From: Limnochordia bacterium
Lineage (GTDB): Bacteria; Bacillota; Limnochordia; Darwinibacteriales; B1SED10-159
Direction of reading: 5' to 3'
Assembly (NCBI GenBank): GCA_007132255.1
Contig: SLOZ01000457.1
Location: forward strand, 1 to 6,194
Length of the DNA: 6,194 bases
Each line of letters opens with the position of its first letter. Position 1 is the first letter of the stretch. This document shows, piece by piece, positions 5,888-6,194 of this stretch. The notes under the pieces are model-generated. The model saw only the letters and a program-made list of their open reading frames with translations, had not been told where the DNA came from and made no database searches. Both the position numbers and the translations under genes were made by a program.

Positions 5888-6194
5888 TCAGATAGAGTGT
5901 TCTGCCCGTGCAATAATATCATCTTGGAGTTTGCGGTCGAGATCGACGAAAAAGGCACTGTAGCCTGCTACGCGCACTAGGAGATGACCGTGGGAAAGCG
6001 GATCTGCTTGGGCTCGGCGCAGAGCCGAGCGGCTGATGACATTGAACTGGACGTGTTGGATGCGCAGTGTCACAAAGGAACGGATGAAATCCATAAATTT
6101 CCAGATACCAGGTTCATCCGCCAAGGTGTCCGGGGATAGTTTGATGTTCAAAAGACTTCCGTTGATGGACCGCAGATGATCCAGTTTGCTGACC
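5888..6194 (-). CDS. Glycyl radical enzyme, C-terminal part (pyruvate formate-lyase-like / diol dehydratase family), cut by the right edge
   Basis: The frame is open from the right edge to TGA at 5888-5890 and gives 101 residues. It contains NGSLLNIKLSPDTL, an HVQFNVIS segment, and the glycyl radical motif LLVRVAGYSAFFVDL, with the radical-bearing glycine encoded at 5963-5965, 25 residues from the C-terminus. It ends LQDDIIARAEHSI. HVQFNV and RVAGYSAFF place it with the PFL2, glycerol/propanediol dehydratase and choline-lyase branch rather than classical pyruvate formate-lyase, whose motif reads more like VSGYAVRF. The catalytic cysteine and substrate loops are outside the window, so the reaction is unknown. 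The enzyme needs a radical-SAM activase, expected upstream (beyond the right edge) or elsewhere. A TTG inside the frame at 6149-6151 is internal, because homologous sequence continues past it. The aldo/keto reductase follows in the same operon. The family is oxygen-sensitive, implying an anaerobic lifestyle. Confidence 0.93.
   Translation of the reverse strand, partial: VSKLDHLRSINGSLLNIKLSPDTLADEPGIWKFMDFIRSFVTLRIQHVQFNVISRSALRRAQADPLSHGHLLVRVAGYSAFFVDLDRKLQDDIIARAEHSI

Noticed and set aside
1..6194. CRISPR array, insertion sequence or phage genes
   Set aside because: No regularly spaced repeats, no transposase or integrase motifs and no terminal inverted repeats with target duplication were seen on either strand.

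Overview
The window looks like a chromosomal segment of an anaerobic bacterium. The strongest sign is the C-terminal part of a glycyl radical enzyme at the right edge, because these enzymes are destroyed by oxygen. Base composition is near 50 % GC, and the confident genes have strong AGGAGG-type ribosome binding sites with GTG, TTG and ATG starts. A clostridial, Negativicutes-like or Sphaerochaeta-like host would fit, but nothing in the sequence fixes the taxon.

Layout, left to right: (1) 3-116 (+), the last 37 residues of a gene entering from the left, perhaps a flavoprotein. (2) 117-1035, a 919-base stretch with no convincing gene. It holds several short inverted repeats, a TTGACA box followed by a perfect palindrome, an AT-rich island at about 641-720, and a foldable leader element at 871-937. 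(3) 1036-2352 (+), a 438-residue FAD-dependent oxidoreductase. (4) 2353-2700, a 348-base gap. (5) 2701-3780 (+), a 359-residue PfkB-family sugar kinase of 2-keto-3-deoxygluconate kinase type, with a TTG start, followed by a strong palindromic terminator at 3802-3841. (6) 3842-4433, a mostly gene-free stretch with a cluster of small hairpins. (7) 4434-4727 (+), a 97-residue unknown protein. (8) 4728-4927, a convergent intergenic region with a hairpin. (9) 4928-5869 (-), an aldo/keto reductase. (10) 5888-6194 (-), the C-terminal 101 residues of the glycyl radical enzyme, which is transcribed before the reductase.

Two metabolic blocks face each other. The plus-strand block (flavin oxidoreductase, sugar kinase) suggests oxidation and phosphorylation of a sugar or sugar acid. 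The minus-strand block (glycyl radical enzyme then aldo/keto reductase, 18 bases apart) suggests radical cleavage or dehydration to a carbonyl product that the reductase then reduces. A link between the blocks, such as one anaerobic sugar or polyol catabolic locus, is inference from proximity only. About a third of the window is non-coding, which is high for bacteria, and the leaders and gaps hold the least explained sequence.
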